Shown in pieces: positions 63,201 to 64,000 of a stretch of DNA of 64,000 nt. The DNA is from Dromaius novaehollandiae (taxonomy: Eukaryota; Chordata; Aves; Casuariiformes; Dromaiidae), in the NCBI RefSeq assembly GCF_036370855.1, contig NC_088130.1:66812941-66876940 (forward strand). The letters are read 5' to 3'. How positions within the stretch are numbered: position 1 is the stretch's first letter; every line of letters begins with the position of its first letter. Both the position numbers and the translations under genes were made by a program. The notes beneath the pieces are model-generated. The model saw only the letters and a program-made list of their open reading frames with translations, made no database searches and was not told the origin of the DNA.

Positions 63201-64000
63201 GCAAATATGAGACTTCACAGTAAAAATCTGGGGGGAAAATCTGTATTCCCACTGAAACTGTTTCTGAGTAGCTCTGACCAGCCAAAACATATCAGCACTT
63301 CATAAAAAGTACATAGCTACAGTCTTGATATCCCTGTCCTAATCTGTGTAAACTGCCTTACATGTTTGCTGACCTTGCACAAATTCAAGAAATACGCTCA
63401 ATAAGCTCTCAAGATCTCTATTTTCATCCACTTCTCCATCAAAAGACTTTCTTTGTGTGGCAACAGCTGTTTGGGCTACCAGCTAGCTAAAGGGTAAAAA
63501 CGACTGGGAGTAAGATTTTTTTCCTCCATCTGATAGCCTCAAGAGGGAAAGGGCTTGTGAAATGGGGAGTTACTGCTTTGTTTACCTGTCTCCCTGTCAA
63601 ACAAGTCCTGAAATGTTTTCCATGTACAAGGCAGCAAAAGGAAAGTAGCATTCAACTAGCTTCAAAATAATCCTGCCATAGCTAAAGCCACCACAATTAC
63701 TGCACAGATCAATGCAGGACAGAAGTGAAAGGGAAAGAGAAAGAACAGATGGCACATAGAGCAAGAAAAGCACCAAAAGAAGGCATGAAATAAGGGCAAC
63801 GTACATAGCTGTGAAAAAACAGCAAGCAGAACTCCAACATAATGAACTACTGAAGACAAAACTAATAAGGAAAAAAAAAAAAGAGGAGGACTGGTGTATC
63901 TATATAACTAAGAACAGTCAGCAGCTCACAACCAAAAAACAGCTAGAAGTGATACAAAATTCTGTATGTTTGGATTTAAAACTCCATCTCCAAACACTGT
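60237..64000 (-). other. EPG5: Part of a large EPG5 intron (runs off the window)
   Basis: No EPG5 exon matching the expected upstream protein segment was found here. Besides the old LINE remnant, a purine-rich stretch lies at 62155-62184. An exon-like frame near 63.4 kb does not match EPG5. Confidence 0.65.
60570..60720. mobile_element. Probable remnant of an ancient CR1/L3-type LINE
   Basis: The stretch reads GCTTCCA ... GTAGCAACTAATTCCACAGATTAA, which resembles a conserved block (GCTTCCA ... GTGGCAATGAGTTCCACAGRTTAA) of old CR1/L3 LINEs shared by amniotes. The preceding TTTCTACTTTTTAAA...GCTATGG also fits. It is heavily diverged and lies in the EPG5 intron at the right end. Identified from memory, without alignment. 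Confidence 0.45.

Noticed and set aside
63380-63470. Short acidic - strand frame (ESFDGEVDENRDLESLL...) with AG and GT at its ends.
   Set aside because: It does not match the EPG5 segment expected upstream, the acceptor lacks a pyrimidine tract, and no partner exon was found.

Overview
This is a window of vertebrate nuclear DNA, most likely from a bird. It has multi-exon genes with GT-AG introns, no bacterial-type gene density, and one clear copy of a CR1 LINE whose 3' end carries the octamer repeats typical of avian CR1. The main gene has short introns: 33 coding exons fit in about 38 kb, which is compact compared with mammals and fits a bird genome. The species cannot be named from the sequence.

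Two protein-coding genes are recognised, and they converge (3' ends facing each other). On the + strand, 7.4-16.5 kb, is a complete SIGLEC15 gene: five coding exons, 307 residues. It reads as a signal peptide, a V-set Ig domain with the sialic-acid-binding arginine, a C2-set Ig domain, a transmembrane segment with a charged lysine, and a short tail with a YENL motif. On the - strand, from 60.2 kb down to 22.4 kb, are the last 33 coding exons of EPG5, the autophagosome-lysosome tethering factor. They join in frame to 1834 residues ending in a TAG stop. The first part of EPG5 (roughly 700-750 residues by comparison with the mammalian length) lies beyond the right edge.

Layout: 1-7.2 kb is intergenic, with nothing recognisable. 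7.2-17.3 kb holds the SIGLEC15 promoter region, gene and likely 3' UTR. 17.3-21.7 kb is a short spacer between the two 3' ends. 21.7-60.2 kb holds the EPG5 3' UTR, exons and introns. 60.2-64 kb is the 3' part of a large EPG5 intron. The introns contain low-complexity tracts, the CR1 copy and a likely older LINE remnant.

The SIGLEC15-EPG5 pairing and its convergent orientation match the human 18q12.3 arrangement. Human 18q genes of this neighbourhood are on the Z chromosome in chicken, so a Z-linked origin is likely, but this is inference. The two genes have no shared pathway that the sequence shows: SIGLEC15 is a myeloid and osteoclast sialic-acid receptor, and EPG5 is a general autophagy factor. 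I found no evidence of a previously undescribed system. The most useful second looks are the short SIGLEC15 N-terminus, an overlapping upstream ORF at its start codon, and a few repeats and splice sites. Comparisons with human proteins were made from memory, without an alignment.
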